Below the pieces are notes generated by a model. It searched no databases and was not told the origin of the DNA. It worked only from the letters and a program-made list of their open reading frames with translations. A stretch of DNA of 64,000 nt from Anthonomus grandis grandis (lineage: Eukaryota; Arthropoda; Insecta; Coleoptera; Curculionidae), in NCBI RefSeq assembly GCF_022605725.1, contig NC_065557.1:23129256-23193255 (forward strand), written 5' to 3'. Position numbers and translations under genes: made by a program. This document shows positions 23,200-35,716 of the stretch, piece by piece; the stretch's first letter is position 1, and every line of letters begins with the position of its first letter.

Positions 23200-23660
23200 A
23201 CAAACTACGTGCAGGATGGTGGAACAGTGGTGTCAGAAGACAGGGCTGTCGGTCAACCCAGAAAGAACCGAACTCATTATGTTTACTAGGCAGAATTTGG
23301 CAGACTTTAAACCTCCCACCATGTATCGGACTCGCCTATCATTGAATCATCAGGTCAAATACTTGGGAGTTAAATACTTAAGAGTAAACTCACGTAAAGC
23401 AGGTAGTAAATAAGGCAACAGCTATTATATGGTAATTACGGCAAGAAGCATTGGAAAATAACGAGAAGACTTGCATCCACTCTGATGATCAAGCTGCCCT
23501 CAAGGTGGTCCAGAAAATCAGGACCAGCTCAGCATTAATCCACGAACGTAGGGACGCATTGGAAAAACTGGCAGCCACAAGGAAGTGAGACTAAGGTGGG
23601 TCCCAGGACACCCGAATGAGGAAGCCAATGCGCGGGCTGACAAACTAGCAAGCTAAGGTT
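23200..23660 (+). pseudogene. LINE fragment with RNase H domain
   Basis: The segment reads WCQKTGLSVNPERTELIMFT and LNHQVKYLGV, the thumb of an RNase-H-bearing LINE (R1/I/LOA-like). After a deletion and frameshifts it reads LRWVPGHPNEEANARADKLA near 23595-23655, the RNase H C-terminal block. The conserved His and Asp of that block remain. Confidence 0.75.
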
Positions 23661-23775
23661 TCGTTAGCCCCTTCGTAGGCCCCGAGCCGTGTCTCCACTT
23701 TGTTTCTTTGTGACGAAGTTTTTTTTGATTGATTTGCTTCACGGGAAGCAAAAAAAATAAACGGATTAAACGTAT

Positions 23776-23980
23776 CGCGCCGTAGACAAATGTTCAAAAT
23801 GCAGTCGTGGGGTCTCAGGTTCGAATCCTGGCATCGGCATGGTTGTTTGTGTTTGACTTTACAAAAAAATCGTGCGTAGTTCGGAACCCACATTAAATTG
23901 TAGGTCCATTAGATTAAACCTGGGCGGTCGTCTAAAATGACGCAGTCATGACAAGAAGAAAGAAGAAGAAAAAGAATAAC
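23776..23980 (+). repeat. SINE-like repeat with tRNA-like head and (AAG)n tail
   Basis: GGTTCGAATCC at 23818-23828 is a consensus Pol III B box, with T-arm-like flanks. A body follows containing GGTCCATTAGATTAAACCTG and a terminus GACGCAGTCATGACAAGAAG running into a purine-rich AAG tail (23952-23977). The A box is poor. It lies in the same orientation directly after the LINE RNase H, so it may instead be that LINE's 3' UTR, with the tRNA-like box by chance or by SINE fusion. Confidence 0.45.
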
Positions 23981-24479
23981 AATGGAATTGGGATATATGC
24001 ATTCGATAACACGCATAAACATTATTTAAATTAGGGGAAGCAAAATTTGGAATTATTAAGTAAATTGCAATATATTATGTTAAGTGGTTCAATATAAGAT
24101 TTGGAATTTATTGCATTGCTTTAATAGGTCATCATTATTAATATGAACCACCTTCATAAATATATAATTATTTTAATTTTTTTTAATTCATAAATATATT
24201 TTATTTTAATTTGGTCCATTATTTAATATTTTCACAATATCGCACGTAGCACTGTTGGACATATTATATTCAAATCAAGTAAGGGGCTTAGTGTTGGCGA
24301 AGATTTTCTAACTGAAAGATAGCAATTTTTCAAAATTGAGGCTACATTAAGTGATAAGTGATTAATACATATATTAACTGACTGACGGAATTGTAAATAG
24401 ATTGTTATGTCATATACAGGTGATACGGTAATCACTTTTTTTTAAGTTGGGAAAATGTAAAAGTGGGAAAAGATAATGC
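23981..24479. other. AT-rich stretch, nothing recognised
   Basis: No gene or repeat that I can support. Confidence 0.4.
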
Positions 24480-25045
24480 AACAATTGGAATGGGTAAAAT
24501 AAGAAACTGGTTAGACACATACCACACCATAAATTATCATTTAACACATCAAAAAACAGTATAATGCATTTTTATCAAGCGAAGCGAATAGACCTGCATT
24601 TAATTCTTTTGATATAGAAAACAATACATACCTAATAGGTTTCCTTTACTATTATCACTATTTGAATGTTATAATCGATACATATCTAAAAGAGAATCAC
24701 AGCATTTTAAATATAATCAAAAATATTCGAAAACTCTTATACAAATTTTGCATTTTAAAATAAATTTTAAATCAGAAATTGCTGGTCGATGTTTATGAAA
24801 GTTTGGTTCAGTCATTGAATAGGTACGGAATTTTTGTATCGGGTGCTATATAAGATTTTTTTAAAACCCTTAAATCTGGTACAAAATTACATTTTAAAAA
24901 TCTTATTTGGGAAAAATAAACAAGTATATTCAACCAATTTATTGTACTTATGTGATATGTTTGATGTCCATTCAATTTATTTCTTAGAAATTTGTTGCTT
25001 TGTTCATAAAAGTCCCAAGCTAAAAATCGTGTAACATACTCGCAA
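24480..25045 (+). pseudogene. LINE C-terminal half remnant
   Basis: Frames show KIRNWLDTYHTINYHLTHQKT, then a VYESLVQSL-type segment, and QNYILKILFGKNKQVYSTN with a hydrophobic tail. This matches the thumb and C-terminal connection of LINEs, in which conserved QN-x-x-x-K and YST motifs occur. It has several frameshifts and no catalytic core. Confidence 0.5.
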
Positions 25046-28000
25046 TAATATAAATGAGCGCTTAAAAATGCTGCACCATAAAATATAAGATAAATCATGA
25101 ATAAAAAAAAATTAAGAAATCTTGTAAAAATTGTACATATTTATACAAATAATAAAAAAATTAAAGAGGTGTTTAGAAGAAGTGAGTATAATAAGTTTGA
25201 TTTCATATAGGTTAAGTTTAGTTTTTTTCTTATGGTTTTCTGGTTGCCTTGCCCTAAAGAAATCAATAAGCAAAAACATGTGTCGGCAAATTTCATCCTC
25301 CATATTTCTTTAAGTTTTCAATTGAGATATGTATTAAAAAATGTGTAGCTGCTAGTTCGTTCCTATTTCCGTCATAACTTTATTCTGATCTCCCCTGTAC
25401 ACTCTCGAACTTATGTTTATGCACTTACCAGACAACATGAAGAACTACATAACTATGTTAATTTAATTTATTATAAATAGTTATGTAAATACTTCCTCGG
25501 GAGCTATTTCTCCGAAGTTTAAAATAAATCTGCACTTAAGATCCAACTAATTTCTCTTTTAAGATACGTTGTAAAAATAAATAGGCAATAACTTTTAATA
25601 GATCGTCTAATGTCGATAAAAATCTATACCATCATCAAAACAGAATGAATGAGATAAGCCCCAATCTATGTCACTATAAATGCGTATATTCCCCCATTTT
25701 GCAGTAAATCTGAACGTCATTTATTATATGCTTCGACTTCGTCCTAAAAGGGCAATAGTATCGTTGACATTAAAGAAATGGATTACGGTACATTAACAGA
25801 TATTTTGTCCCCTATTTGGAAGTGATTGATACACTCATAAATAATAAGGGGGTTACGGTCGTAGGAGCACCGGGCAATCGCTGATAAGTGTTAGTTAATA
25901 CAATAAGTAAAAGTTCTAATTTCTTTTTATCTTTGTGGGACGCAATAATTTAAATAATGTATATACAGGCGCCATTACCCATTATTTCTATTTTTTTATC
26001 AGTGGAAAGAATTAAACCTTTATAAATTTTTTTTATATTAATATTTAGAAACCTATAAGTTATGTGTGCTTTATTTTGTGACTGAGATAATGTTGAAGCA
26101 AGAATCTATTATTCTTTATTATATGAATTACTGAGTTATGTTTGAAAAACTTGTAATGCGAGCCGTTTAAAAAAAAACTAATTCGAAAGTGTGATTTTCC
26201 CATTCGATATTCTAAAATATGAATGTGCGACATTCTATATAACTTATTTGTCTAAACGCGTGGTTTTGAAAATCGCATTATATTATTAACATGCAGTGTT
26301 TAAGAATTGTAGTTGCAAAAGTCTAGGAAAGGTTCCTTTTACAAAATATAACAAAGTTCTAATGAATATTGGTCCATTGGAAAATGCTTTCTGTCTAAAA
26401 TGTCAAATATTTAAAAACCCTAAAATAAAGTTTTTTATTAACAGTAAAATCCATTTGGCCACACTTTCTTTTTCCAGGAGTGCACTCAGCAGGTAAATTA
26501 TTTAAGGAAGATACAAGAATGACCATGTATTGCAGCGATCGTGTATTGAAGTTTTTTTGCAGCTCTGCAAATTTTTATTGAACTAGCAAGAATATGACGA
26601 AAAGCTAAAACAATGAGTTATTTTTTTTCGATTACTTAAATAATTTAAAACATGATTATAAACCTATCGTTAATGTCATTCATGGTTAGTTATGATTAAT
26701 TATGATTAGTTATCGAAGTCAAGATATCTGTAAAAATATAATTGTTATCATTCATGCCTAGAGCCGTATTAGTAGTATTGAATTCTTTATTTATACATAT
26801 ATAGCTAATGCCAGGATGTTCTCCAGGTTTGACAATATTCGCTGCACGAAAATAGCTATATTTATAGATACGAAATTAGTATTAATTAAGTATGAGTAAA
26901 ACCAAACTAATAGAAAAATAATGAAATAAATCTCTAGTATGATACCAAATTGGTATAATACATCCAAAAAATGTATAATAACTTAAAAGACATTAATCCA
27001 GTCTATTATAATTACGTATTTTACAAATTACCAGGCTGATATTAGAAACGATTGTCAAAAAGCTTTCTCGGGACCATAAAATCACCAACCATGAATGTCG
27101 AACAATAAAAGCCCTGCTGGAAAATTCCCAAAGCAAAACTGGAAGAGCAGTTAGCGATAAAATAAAGTTTTATCCAAAGTAAAATCTTAATAGGGTAGGA
27201 CAACTTGTGGGGTGATGAGATCTATGAAATAACATGACTTGCGAATATGTTCGATCAGACATCAGACTAGATCTCCCCTACAATTTGTAACAATTCAAAT
27301 ATAAACTCGGATGGCTTGTTTCCTTCCGTTAATAAATCGTTTCTTATAACGACCGAAGGGAAAGACTTTTTGTTATCAAAGTAACTTTTATAGGATAGTC
27401 GCAATGATTTTGTGTTTTCCTCATAGATATATCTATAAAATTGCAAGCTCTTTTAGAAGTAAGATCATAATCTATATACAATATACTTAGAGACATAAAT
27501 CTTTTAAAAACGTTTAATTTAGAGGACACTCGTTTAAATCCTTTAGGAGATATATATATATGGATATAGAGATATACAGAATATATATCAAATATAGAAT
27601 ATATTGTACATTAGAGTACCTTTAGTAGTATAATCATATTTGTATAATAACTGACGTATAGCGAATAATTTAGGTGTCTCCGTAACTCCATACATTAAAG
27701 TCAGATATAATGAGGCTCGTCTTCGTCGATATTTCAGCAGCGATAACTAAATAGGGATTTAGTTAAATTTACTTTAAATACTTAAGGATACTAGAAGTGT
27801 TCCTTACTTACCTTGCTCTAGAAGAGCCAAAAAGAAACAAAAAATAAACATAAAACGCCCGAGAATTTTTTTTTAATATGTCAAATATTTAAAAAAAAAA
27901 TTAAAAATATCCTAAACGCTTGGAATACCTAGAGTAAATACAATGTATTTTTTACAATTTCATCAGCCAGCAAAAACTTGTGTAAATAACAATTAATGCC

Positions 28001-28129
28001 TTCAAATGCCTTGAAAGTATGCAAAATTATATAAAATACTCAATTGACTTCAAAGGCATGGAACAAAATTCAATTAACTTCAAATGTTTAAACATTGTAA
28101 AAATTATAATGAATAAAATAAGAAGTATT
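25046..28129. other. AT-rich stretch, no gene recognised
   Basis: Long non-coding stretch on both strands. The small frames here (for example at 26296-26496) have no recognisable domain, splice context or codon bias. Dinucleotide AT runs occur near 27540-27610. A slightly GC-richer patch at 25650-25900 remains unexplained. Confidence 0.35.
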
Positions 28130-28510
28130 CCAGCAACCCAAGATGCAGTTTTTGCTCTTTATTAAAGCTTGAGTTTTGATACTGCGTCTCTGATTGTCTT
28201 CTCGGATTTGAAAGCATTCTGATGTTTTTCAATGTATTTTTTATATATTGGATTGTGAATAGTCCTGCATATTGATTTAAAGTTCGTTTTTTTTCTCATT
28301 TCTCCTGGATTTATCTCTGGATGTTGGTTTTAAAAGGCTCCTTCGGAAAAGCCATGTGTTGCAAATCGCTCTTTATGTTTCCTAGTTCAGCATTGTCATC
28401 CGTATTCTTATTTCATTTAAATGCTTCTATCTGATATAATGTTTTCATGATCCGCCAAACACCAAAACATACTATTTGAGCCCTCGTATGGGACAAGAAT
28501 TTGCAATTCA
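28130..28510 (-). pseudogene. Possible Penelope-like fragment, RT to endonuclease linker
   Basis: The minus strand gives ELGNIKSDLQHMAFPKE, then, after a frameshift, YKKYIEKHQNAFKSEKTIRD followed by SKLKL. The pattern IK..L...GFP...(K)FKS.KTIR..L..LK resembles the linker that joins RT to the GIY-YIG endonuclease in Penelope-like elements. No catalytic motif is visible. Confidence 0.35.
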
Positions 28511-28881
28511 ATTTTGCCCACAATTATTAGTCCCATAAAATAACGCCTCTGGTGTTATAAGATGGCGTAATAATAAAAAAGAAACTCGAAGAGATTTTTA
28601 AATTAAAAGATATGTGCTACTGATCAATTGTTAATAACCTCATCAATTTTGTTTTATTACCTAAAAAGCTTAGATATACTTTAAGCGAGGACTTCAAAAA
28701 ATCCCTTTTTTATTAAATAATCCTTAGTAAATGTCGAGAAAATAGATATGATATATGGAAAGATAGCTAACGTCTAACAAAACTTAAATTGGCCGTAGCA
28801 TTTCCTTTTAGGAAACATTACGATTTTAGCTATTCCATCACTACAAAATTTTCAGAACAGACTACATTATATAAAGGGGTT
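28511..28881. other. AT-rich stretch, nothing recognised
   Basis: No coding or repeat signal I can support. Confidence 0.35.
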
Positions 28882-29668
28882 AATATAAGGTTATAAAATT
28901 CAGTGCAAATATTTTAAGAGCATAGAGAGTTTTTTTCCTATAAACATGTGTCCTAAAATGCACCTTCAGAGTAGCAGCCCATGCAAATTGCTTGAAGAAA
29001 ATCGATTATTTGAAACCGTAACTACAATTATGCATCAATTTTTGTAAAAATTTGCATTTTCCCTTTTTTTGGGTGCTCTTTTTATTTTCCGCCCCAAAAA
29101 TGGTGTAAATCTAATTTTAGGAGAGGATTTAAGGGAGCTTACCGTTCTGATGAATTGAATCTTATGTTTCCTATAAGAGATTTAAAAATCTAGCAACATT
29201 ATCTAGTTAGCCATGAAAAAATATAAAACTTTTGTCTCGTGCATTTTTTCGATATACCTAAGCATTTTCGAGAAAATCGCTGATAAATGCAAAAATGCAA
29301 AAAAAACGATAGTTTTAGATTTTTTCATGGCTAATTAGATGGTGTTCTACATTTTCAAATGTCTTATTGGAAACAGAAAATAGGGGCCATCAAAAGGCTA
29401 AGCCTCCTGAGTCCTTTCCTAAAATTGAGTTTACACCATTTTTGGGACGGAAAATATCAAGAAGACCCAAAAAAGTTAAAACTTACAAATTTCCAAAAGA
29501 TTTTACGTATGACTGTAGTTAGAATTCCAAGTAATCGATTTCCTTCAAGCAATTTGCGCGGGCTGTAGCTCTGAGGGGATGCATTTTAGGACACATATTT
29601 ATAGAAAAAAGTCTCATTTTAACAATACGCTGTTAAAATATGTGCACCGAATTTTGTCACACCCTGTA
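28882..29668. mobile_element. Palindromic MITE (non-autonomous Tc1/mariner type)
   Basis: Almost the whole 0.79 kb is a degenerate palindrome. CATGTGTCCTAAAATGCA at about 28947 is mirrored by TGCATTTTAGGACACATA near 29580, and the ATTTTTTCATGGCTAA tract near 29315 mirrors the one near 29210. The right end ACACCCTGTA is followed by TA (29669-29670), as in Tc1/mariner derivatives. The left terminus is degraded. No coding capacity. Confidence 0.65.
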
Positions 29669-29815
29669 TAGTCCTATGAATGGAACCTTTGGTGTGACAC
29701 TCAATTCATAAAATAGTTTTACCACTAACCTAAACTCTATATTTTATTCTGTATATTTCAGTGTCGAGAATAAAATAAAGAGTTGGTTAATGATAAAACT
29801 GTTTTATCATTTCAG
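29669..29815. repeat. Shortened copy of the foldback repeat at 57741
   Basis: It begins AGTCCTATGAATGGAACCTT, matching 57742 onward, and ends in the mirrored AATAAAATAAAGAGTTGG arm. The loop region seen in the longer copy is deleted. It abuts the MITE end exactly. Confidence 0.6.
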
Positions 29816-30118
29816 CTCATAATATAACTATAAAAATAGACTTTTTCTATTTAAAATATACTGGCTGAATTTACATCTGATGATTTTTCTTTTCATAGCA
29901 TCCTAAATTATCAATTACCAAATATCACGCAATAAGTCCCAAATTAGTTTTTACACTACGTAGGAAATAAGTTAATAAATAAAGACGTTGGTGTAGAAAA
30001 AATTATGAGTATTGAAAATAATTCTATAGAACTAGTTTTTAAAATATTAAATTTTGTAAAAATAGTAGAGTTTAGATAAGGACGGCCCATTTATAAAATT
30101 AATTTAATAATGGGCATA
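29816..30118. other. AT-rich stretch, nothing recognised
   Basis: No feature supported. Confidence 0.35.
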
Positions 30119-31510
30119 TACAGTGCTTTCATTTCAAAACCTACCACTCTTAATAACTTCTTAAAAAAACAAAAAAAAAACACATTAATTTAGATATACA
30201 GCGGGGCGTTTAATTTTAAATTTTATATTTCATCATTGTAAGAAGCATTAAAATGTCTATTTAACAGTGCCAAAAAAAAACAAAATCCGTTGATGTATAA
30301 GCGAAAAATGTGTGGTAATAAAAGACAACAATCAACTTAAACTTTGGTAGGTCAAATGGCTGCCTCATAGTGTTTAATTAAACATTTATTAAAAATTAAT
30401 ACACATTATTTTAAACAGCAAACAATTTTCCATATTACTTCGCCAAAAAAATTGATGCAAGTTGTAGCGATTTACCAGTAAAAATGTATGGTAATAAACA
30501 GTTCATTAAGTCCAAATATTTTTTTTAAATATGCATCAATTATTTGCGAAAAAATAACTAATGTCATTTTGAAACTCTTATTATATGCGAATTAGTGGTG
30601 ACGAAATCATCGGGCCATTTTTTTGGAAGAAAATTTAACTGGACAAATTTATTTAGACCTCCTCGAAAATACAATATATTCTTCAATCGTCCAATCTTTG
30701 GAAAACCAAGTGGATAAAACTAGTGCTGGGATACTCAACCAAAATAATTTGCATTTCCAATAAGATGGAGCTTTCCCGCACTACGCCTTGACAATCGAGA
30801 GTGGCTTAATGAACAGTTTCCATTGGCAGGCATTTTGAATGGCCCGCACGGTCGCTAGACTTAACACCGCTAGATTTTTTCCTTTGGGGGTAAAAAGCAA
30901 AAATTATAAGATCTTACCTCAAAATATTAATGATTTAAAAGATCGAATTACTCGCGAATGTAGAGATATTAGCGAAAAAACACTTGCCAATGTTCGAGAA
31001 GAATTTCAAAACGGACCTTATTAATGTCTCGCAAATAACGGAGCACATTTTGATCACTTAATAAAATAAATTTTGTGAACTGATTAAATTGTTTATTTTT
31101 TAAACACATTTTTACACGCTCACTTTTTATAAGTTCATCAACGTACATTTTTCATACACCATTGGGTGGTAGATTGTATGCTTTGTAAAATGATGTAATA
31201 CACTATAGGATAGCCATTTGACATACTAAAATATGACGTTGATAAAATATTTATTACCAGACATTGTTGGTCACTATTCGCTGGTACGTCAACCGATTAA
31301 ATTTTTTTGGCACTCAAATAGACATTTCAATGCTGCTTACAATGTGGATTCTCATTTAATATATCAAAGTGAGGTTAGCTGAAGATGAGGAGGTGATTGA
31401 CATCTCTGTCAATTATAAAATTAAACGTCCCCCTGTATCTAGATTGACGTGTTTTTTGTTGTTTTTAAGAAGTCATGAAGGGTGGTTCATTTGAAAATAA
31501 AAGCGCTGTA
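30119..31510 (+). mobile_element. Family A mariner-like element, internally deleted
   Basis: The left end TACAGTGCTTTC follows TA (30117-30118), and the right end is GCGCTGTA at 31510. Long inverted arms contain the family's TCAAATGG, ACGTCCCCCTGTAT and AAGAAGTCATGAAGGGTGG blocks. The expected right-hand TA is altered (ATA follows). At 1392 bp it is shorter than the copy at 16474. Confidence 0.8.
30590..31024 (+). pseudogene. Family A transposase, catalytic and C-terminal part
   Basis: Pieces read GDEIIGPFFW, a QSSNLWKTK stretch, a broken Q-stop-DGA catalytic segment near 30762, then EWPARSLDLTPLDFFLWG, the classic mariner/Tc1 C-terminal motif. The final frame runs KILPQNINDLKDRITRE to the stop at 31022. 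The N-terminal DNA-binding half is deleted. It is not functional. Confidence 0.75.
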
Positions 31511-33612
31511 ATATACATATACATGTTTTCTGTTATTAAATTATATTATTCCTTTTTTTTTAAATGTTAAAGGGTGTCAGTGAGGGTAAGTATTTTTGGA
31601 ATATTCAAAGAAATACCAAAAAGATTATAAGAAAAAGAAAGAAAGAACTATTTTTATAAATTTAATTTAATTTGACTTGATAACGTACATTCAACTACCA
31701 CAACTGGTTGGTTGAAGTTAAATTTTTTTGTTCAATAAGTTCTTTAAGATTTAATTTTTTTTTATTAAAAAAACAATAGAAAAGGAAACGACTTTAGAAG
31801 TCGATAGATATAATATTAGATATTATACATCAAGTAAATTATTCTATTTAAGAATTATTGTACTTAGAGTGAATTAAATATAACAAAAGATATTATTAAC
31901 GGTTTTAGTTTATATTTCTCCTGAATACGTGAATAAGTCTATTAAATAAATAATCAATTACAAATTTTGCAGAAAATATCCCAAAGCGTAATAAATATAT
32001 TTCAAAGATAATTATGATTTTTCTCGTGTTTCTATGTGTTAACTAGAAAAAAATATAAATTGTATAATATAAAATTATAGATAAAATTATTTATTTTTTT
32101 AAAAGTTCCGTATATTGAGTCAATATATTATGACATTATTTATTATGTCTCTTTCTTCTCTCTTTTTTCCTTAAATATACATCTCTTTTCGTATACCTAG
32201 TAATTCTACCTTTCTCTATACTTTTATAATCCTAATATTTAGCTAAATAAAGTCGGTGAAATATAGCAAAACCAAAGTTAAGTGACAAAAAAAGTGACCA
32301 AAGTTAAATGAAAAATAAAGTTCTTAGTAATGTAACTTGTATGTAATGTAATGTATGTAATGTAACTTAGTACTGTAAGTGACTTACATTCGCGTTTAAG
32401 TCATTTAATGACACGCCGATCATAGTCATTCAGTATAGTGTGCATAAATAATAGCAATGATCAAACAATAATATGTTTTATTCAACAACTAGTCTGATAA
32501 ACTTAGATTGAATACCTATGTAGGAAATCATAGTACTAAATGCTAAAATCATTAAACAATAGTTAACTTAAAATCCTATTTAATCAACTGTTGTAGTTTC
32601 AGTGTAATTTAATTTTTGATTAACCATAAATTTTGTTAAATGCTTTATATGCACTATTATTTTATCAAAATGCTTGGCCAGCATTTTGATAAAATTAAAT
32701 CGATGTTATGCTTTTTGTAAACTCAATTTTAAAAAACTTATTTAAAAAGTATTTTTTTACCTCCACTTTTTTTGAGTAATTGGAAAATAATATTACAACT
32801 TTGACTATAGACTATCTCAGAAATCAAAATATATTATGCAAATATATAAAGGATATGATGACGCAAATTTAAATTTGAGTAATTTTAAATTAAAATGTAA
32901 ACAAATATATAGAACTTTAAGTCTTAATATACAGATAAAAAAGAATAACACATAAGAAACCTTTCTTTCTGAGTTTTATTGGAAAATTTTGAAACTTTTG
33001 AGAATAGAAAAAAAAATATATATATATATTTATTAAGTGAAACAAAGATTTTGATGTCAGGTCAAGTCAATATACCAAAACTAATAATTAATATCTTATA
33101 CATAATTAAATTAACTTAACAAATTCTATCCAACCAGTTCAAAAATTATTCCGAAAGGTACCAATTGCTCCAACGTATTCGATAGAGTTAATAAGAATTT
33201 ATTTGGTAAAGAAATTCTTAGTTTATCTCAGATTTAAATATGGTTATCCAATTTTTTGTCTAGCAGAACTCAGCAGATGCAAATCAGTATTACAAAATCA
33301 AGCTACATTTCTGCCTAGTTTTACTACGATGTCATATTATTCAGATCAATTACGGAAAAACCAATAAGTATTGAAAAAAGCAAATAATTGCACTTGTAGA
33401 ATTGATTTAATAACTTTGCTTAAAAAATTGTCAGACGGACAAAGGTACCTGCTTTTGCGAGGAATAAGTGACAGGAGTGGTACATATGGCCCCTTCGTTG
33501 GCGTGTGGTGTTCTTTTATGATAATATAATATATATAAAAATATTCTTTCTTTACATTTTAATTATAATGAAAAATATTTTTAAGAAAAATTGCCCAAAA
33601 CTTTGAAAAACT
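31511..33612. other. AT-rich stretch with microsatellite patches
   Basis: No gene recognised. A TGTAATGTA-type tandem patch lies at 32331-32370, and AT runs occur near 33010. Confidence 0.4.
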
Positions 33613-33845
33613 AAACGAAAGTAAAAACACAAAGTCATGGTCTCATCAAATCAATATATATATATATTTTTTTTTAAAGTCACACGTATTTCACTCCTAT
33701 CGGAGCATCGTAATGTGATCTGTGTAGGTCTAGGCCTGATGATGCTCCGATAGGAGCGAAACACTTGTAGCTTTAAAAAAAAAATTATATGGATTTGATG
33801 AGACCGTGACTTTGTGTTTTTACTTTTGTTTTGTTTTCGTTTGGT
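33613..33845. repeat. Foldback repeat with long hairpin
   Basis: Arms at 33613-33715 and about 33736-33845 are reverse complements: GTAAAAACACAAAGTCATGG at 33621 is mirrored by the tract ending at 33821, and CTATCGGAGCATC is mirrored by GATGCTCCGATAG. The loop is about 20 bases. It has no coding capacity. The same general layout is seen at 57741-57960, though the sequences differ. Confidence 0.75.
33736..33771 (+). ncRNA. Hammerhead-ribozyme-like hairpin motif
   Basis: CTGATGA (33736-33742), one extra T, stem GCTCC-GATA-GGAGC, then GAAA, followed by AC...GT and a possible cleavage-site A. Flanking AAGGC-type bases can form about four pairs of helix I. This is the order of a type I hammerhead core. 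The unpaired base between CTGATGA and the stem departs from the canonical fold, so activity is doubtful. Confidence 0.3.
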
Positions 33846-35678
33846 CTCTTAGAGAAAAAATGGATGATACGTTTCTATTTGAAAAACTAAACTTAAAAAA
33901 ATAGTTTAGACAAAAAACTTCACCAATATATACAATTAAATACAATATTAAAACTACAGGTATAATACTTATTGTACATATTATTACGTAATACTTTTTA
34001 AGGTTATAAAAGAGTAAAGCATTACAATAATAGATGAGTAATGAATACAATACCAAAATATTTGTTCAGATCGAATGGAACAAACATATTATTTTTGAAC
34101 GTGAGTGAATAGATATTAAAAAAACGAATAATTGCCTATCTTGGGGGTTGGTTTGACAATTGTGCACAGAAATTCGAAAATATAATTTTTAAGCTTTAAC
34201 TTTTTAAAATTTATTCGGTTTGTCCTTCACTTATTCAGTCAGTTTTTGATGTCAAATTAAACATTTAAGGTGTGTGTTTGGTAAAAAAATTATTATTTAC
34301 TCGTTAATTCCACCACTGAATTTACTAGCAGCGTAAGCAAGTTAGTGTCAGAAGCTCTAAATAATTTACTTGGTATATAAATAAAAAAGCATTTATTCAT
34401 ATTTAATTATAAAATTTGCTTTTAAAGTTCTATTAATGCCTATCCTATCTTCGAAAATAATTAATTATACGTTTAATATTTGCCAAACATGCAATTATTC
34501 ATATCGGTTGGCTAGTTTTAATATTATTTGGTTTTAAATCGATAAATTCAAACCTCAGCTTAATTGCCTCTCTCCGGTGTTTATCGATGTGGTATAATCA
34601 ATAGAGATTAATTAGCGCATTACTGTTTAATAACATCATCTCCTTTCGATGTAAAATAATCTTCTATCCAATTTAACGATTTTGAATAAATTCTCCCTGT
34701 AAGGCGAGACAGCTTGGATGTTTGGATGTTTTTGGAGACGATAGACGATGCGAAAGTCTTGAAGACTTGGTTGCCTCTTTTCAAAACTTAATGGCTGATG
34801 AGGATTTTAAAAAGTGTAATATTTAAATACGTGATAACGTTGGAAAACATGTTAATAATTCTAAGATAAATTTTCTCAAGAATTATGACCAATATATAGT
34901 CTAAATGTATTTGTTATGTTGTCTTTAATTCTGTTATAATTAAAATCCTAAAATTCTAGATACCACCCTGATGGGCCTGTGCTTTTTTTACTTTAGAAAT
35001 TTTTATTTAAGTACCTAGTAAGAGTCTATCGGGGAAAACTCAGGGAAAACATTCATACATAAGCCATGAGTCTAAAAATTACAGAATTATCTCAAAGTAA
35101 ACAAACTCCAAACAACGACCTCTTTTATCATATAACAAAAGAATGTTATTATTCGTGTGCTGCATAAATTTACTAAAATATATTTTTGAAAACTTTAAAA
35201 ATAAAACTTTATGACGGGCAGCATGACTTAGATGCTGAAAATGTACCATATTAAATATGTGCAAATTTGCCACACAAAGCATTTGAAGCTGTAAGTAGTG
35301 AAGCACATAATAACCAATATATACTTACTATCTAAAACCTTCGATCTTATTGACCATGCATGAAATCCTAATTAGGCGATTAGCAGGGTTGGGCTTTTGC
35401 TTATCTCTCATCGCATAAAGTTAAGATCCTTACATTGCACCTTATGGAATTCCACAGGAGAGATGTGGAAATCTTAGAATGAGATGAATGGAATCTCTGT
35501 TATTTTTAGTAACACCCTAATCAAATTTATAAAAATTATCTTGGTTTTCCAGGCAATTTATTATACAAGATGTATAGTTATGTAGAAATTTAAATCATAA
35601 AAAGTATATTACGAAAAAAGTACTTAAAATCCCTTTCAATCAAAATTAAATATGTTATCAATGGAAAAAAATAAGTTG
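33846..35678. other. AT-rich stretch, nothing firmly recognised
   Basis: No coding region supported. A short frame near 34705-34820 (reading SLEDLVASFQNLMADEDFKK) has a non-random look but no family I recognise. Confidence 0.35.
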
Positions 35679-35716
35679 AAGCTTAGTTGAAATATAATTT
35701 TATTTCAACTAAGCTT
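35679..35716. repeat. Perfect 16-bp-arm palindrome
   Basis: AAGCTTAGTTGAAATA (35679-35694) and its exact reverse complement (35701-35716) flank a 6-base loop. It sits at the 5' junction of the LINE fragment that follows. Confidence 0.8.

Noticed and set aside
23776..23848. Functional tRNA gene
   Set aside because: A good B box but no cloverleaf, poor A box and no acceptor pairing.
23645..23893. Minus-strand frame containing SNLRPHDC
   Set aside because: This kind of peptide commonly results from reading a tRNA-like B box in reverse; not a gene.
34705..34820. Short plus-strand frame with SLEDLVASFQNLM
   Set aside because: Looks non-random but too short, unflanked by splice signals and of no recognised family.
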